Positions 6,279 through 6,890 of a stretch of DNA of 6,890 nucleotides are shown here, one piece after another. Source of the DNA: Ekhidna sp. (GTDB lineage Bacteria; Bacteroidota; Bacteroidia; Cytophagales; Cyclobacteriaceae); assembly GCA_028821635.1 (NCBI GenBank), contig JAPPDO010000293.1, positions 1-6,890 on the forward strand, given 5' to 3'. How positions within the stretch are numbered: position 1 is the stretch's first letter; every line of letters starts with the position of its first letter. The translations under genes and the position numbers were made by a program. Below the pieces are notes generated by a model. It did not search any database, had not been told where the DNA came from, and worked only from the letters and a program-made list of their open reading frames with translations.

Positions 6279-6617
6279 ATGGACACATTAAAAACAGCAA
6301 AACGCCTCCAACAGCAAGGCCTTCAGCAAGCGGTATCGGAAGAGCTAGTAGAAATTCTGAATGAATTTATCACCTCCGATCCCGCTTCAAAGCAAGACTT
6401 GGAAAAGGCAACGGCAAACCTCCAGAAAGAAATCCGAATTTTGGATGTAAAAATCGAACGAATTAGAGCAGACCTCCATAAAGAAATCATAGAGATCAAA
6501 GCAGACCTCCAAAAAGAAATAAAAAACACCTCCTTAAACATCATCAAATGGGTAGCCGGCTTTTTAGTAGGTCAGCTTGCCCTATTCTTTGCACTAATCA
6601 GACTTTTCGGACAATAA
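6279..6617 (+). CDS. Membrane-anchored coiled-coil protein, copy 2 (DUF1640/CCDC90-like)
   Basis: A 112-residue paralogue of the preceding gene. The head (1-37) differs at 5 of 37 residues, and 8 of the 13 changed codons there are silent, which fits selection on the protein. The coil has three related blocks, ANLQKE, ADLHKE and ADLQKE, at nucleotides 6414, 6468 and 6501, spaced 18 and then 11 codons apart, the reverse of copy 1. The C-terminal transmembrane segment (IIKWVAGFLVGQLALFFALI) is almost unchanged and ends RLFGQ. Both copies are intact and could form homo- or hetero-oligomers. The function is unknown. The gene is in the same direction as copy 1, 141 bp downstream, with its own copy of the leader. 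Confidence 0.75.
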   Translation: MDTLKTAKRLQQQGLQQAVSEELVEILNEFITSDPASKQDLEKATANLQKEIRILDVKIERIRADLHKEIIEIKADLQKEIKNTSLNIIKWVAGFLVGQLALFFALIRLFGQ

Positions 6618-6704
6618 GAAAATTTTTGAAAAAAAATCTCAAATTATGTTTGGATTATTGACTAACGCTCACCTGGTTTTGATTTTAAGTAATTAAATGA
6701 AAGA

Positions 6705-6722
6705 CATGATCTTTAGATCATG
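6705..6722. repeat. Perfect palindrome CATGATCT-TT-AGATCATG
   Basis: Eight-base arms with a two-base centre, 88 bp after the copy 2 stop. It could be an operator, or a terminator stem for minus-strand transcription, since moderately T-rich sequence follows on that strand. No U-run follows on the plus strand. Confidence 0.5.
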
Positions 6723-6755
6723 AACTAAAAAATAAACGACACAAGTTATGAAATC

Positions 6756-6770
6756 ATTGTTTAGAACAAT
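6756..6770. repeat. Perfect palindrome ATTGTT-TAG-AACAAT
   Basis: Six-base arms with a three-base centre, in AT-rich sequence 33 bp after the larger palindrome. Possibly a binding site for a regulator of the gene that may start at 6862, but chance is a fair alternative at this base composition. Confidence 0.3.
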
Positions 6771-6810
6771 ATCAGGGGTAAAAACAATTATAAAAAATAA
6801 AAACTGCAGA

Positions 6811-6834
6811 CCCCACCACAACCCCACCGTCCCC
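6811..6834 (-). other. G-rich tract on the minus strand
   Basis: The plus strand has CCCC runs at 6811-6814, 6822-6825 and 6831-6834 with CC pairs between them. The minus strand therefore has three GGGG runs and two GG pairs in 24 bases, within otherwise very AT-rich DNA. A two-layer G-quadruplex is possible; a four-layer one lacks a fourth GGGG run. Confidence 0.35.
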
Positions 6835-6861
6835 AAGTATAATATATAAAAAAAGTTGGTC

Positions 6862-6890
6862 ATGAACATCTGCATAATCTACTCAATAAA
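6862..6890 (+). CDS. Possible gene start cut by the window edge
   Basis: An ATG at 6862-6864 follows an A-rich stretch of the kind often seen before Bacteroidota start codons. It opens a frame reading MNICIIYSI, a hydrophobic first strand typical of many cytoplasmic enzymes. Only nine codons are visible, so neither the coding status nor a family can be decided. Confidence 0.25.

Larger units (their letters stand above)
6138..6617 (+). repeat. Tandem duplication, unit 2 (spacer plus coiled-coil gene)
   Basis: Second unit, beginning immediately after the copy 1 stop codon and ending with the copy 2 stop. Similarity to unit 1 ends there: the sequence after 6618 is AT-rich and unlike the start of either unit. 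Its coding part is 30 bp shorter because the stretch between the head and the first ADLQKE-type block is reduced. Confidence 0.75.

Noticed and set aside
5629..6617. CRISPR array or insertion sequence as the cause of the repeats
   Set aside because: There are only two long units, each with an intact gene; no short regular repeats, terminal inverted repeats, target duplications or transposase were seen.
6646..6696. Tiny plus-strand frame of 16 codons (MFGLLTNAHLVLILSN)
   Set aside because: Hydrophobic and complete, but too short to separate from chance, without a ribosome binding site or a downstream gene that would make it a leader peptide.
6693..6875. Minus-strand 60-residue hydrophobic frame
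   Set aside because: It reads through both palindromes and the C-rich tract, and its residues reflect AT-rich composition; no motif supports it.

Overview
The window looks like a stretch of chromosome from a member of the Bacteroidota (Cytophagia/Chitinophagia-like). Four things suggest this: a short adenylate kinase next to a short Obg GTPase without the C-terminal OCT domain, a stand-alone alpha subunit of the iron-sulfur L-serine dehydratase, few Shine-Dalgarno sequences, and copies of the Bacteroidota -7 promoter box (TAnnTTTG) just upstream of two genes. This placement is inferred from gene content; no marker gene in the window settles it.

The left two thirds (1-4552) is ordinary housekeeping DNA. 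On the minus strand, adk (1044-1616) and obg (48-1031) lie 12 bp apart and probably form one transcript. A small four-helix membrane protein (1709-2152, plus) diverges from adk and converges on sdaAA (2149-3054, minus), sharing a 4-bp TTAA that holds both stop codons. Uroporphyrinogen decarboxylase hemE (3125-4153, plus) diverges from sdaAA and is followed by a single-domain rhodanese (4235-4552, plus). These serve nucleotide balance, ribosome assembly, serine breakdown, haem synthesis and sulfur transfer.

The right third (4553-6890) is accessory in character. It begins with about 320 bp without an intact gene; 4572-4822 may be a frameshifted remnant of an unrecognised gene. Next is a minus-strand HigBA-type toxin-antitoxin locus. 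The antitoxin (4877-5251) is intact, but the toxin frame (5235-5528) has an in-frame TGA at codon 28 and no ATG, so the toxin appears dead. A tandem duplication (about 5629-6617) follows, with two short membrane-anchored coiled-coil proteins resembling the bacterial DUF1640/CCDC90-like group. The 60 bp before each start codon are nearly identical (59/60), while the first 111 coding bases differ at 14 positions. The coiled-coil repeat spacings are in opposite order in the two copies. The last 270 bp are AT-rich, with two short perfect palindromes and a C-rich tract (G-rich on the minus strand). A new gene may start at the right edge.

No complete undescribed system can be demonstrated here. The most unusual structure is the duplicated coiled-coil/membrane gene pair with its conserved leader, beside an antitoxin that has lost its toxin.
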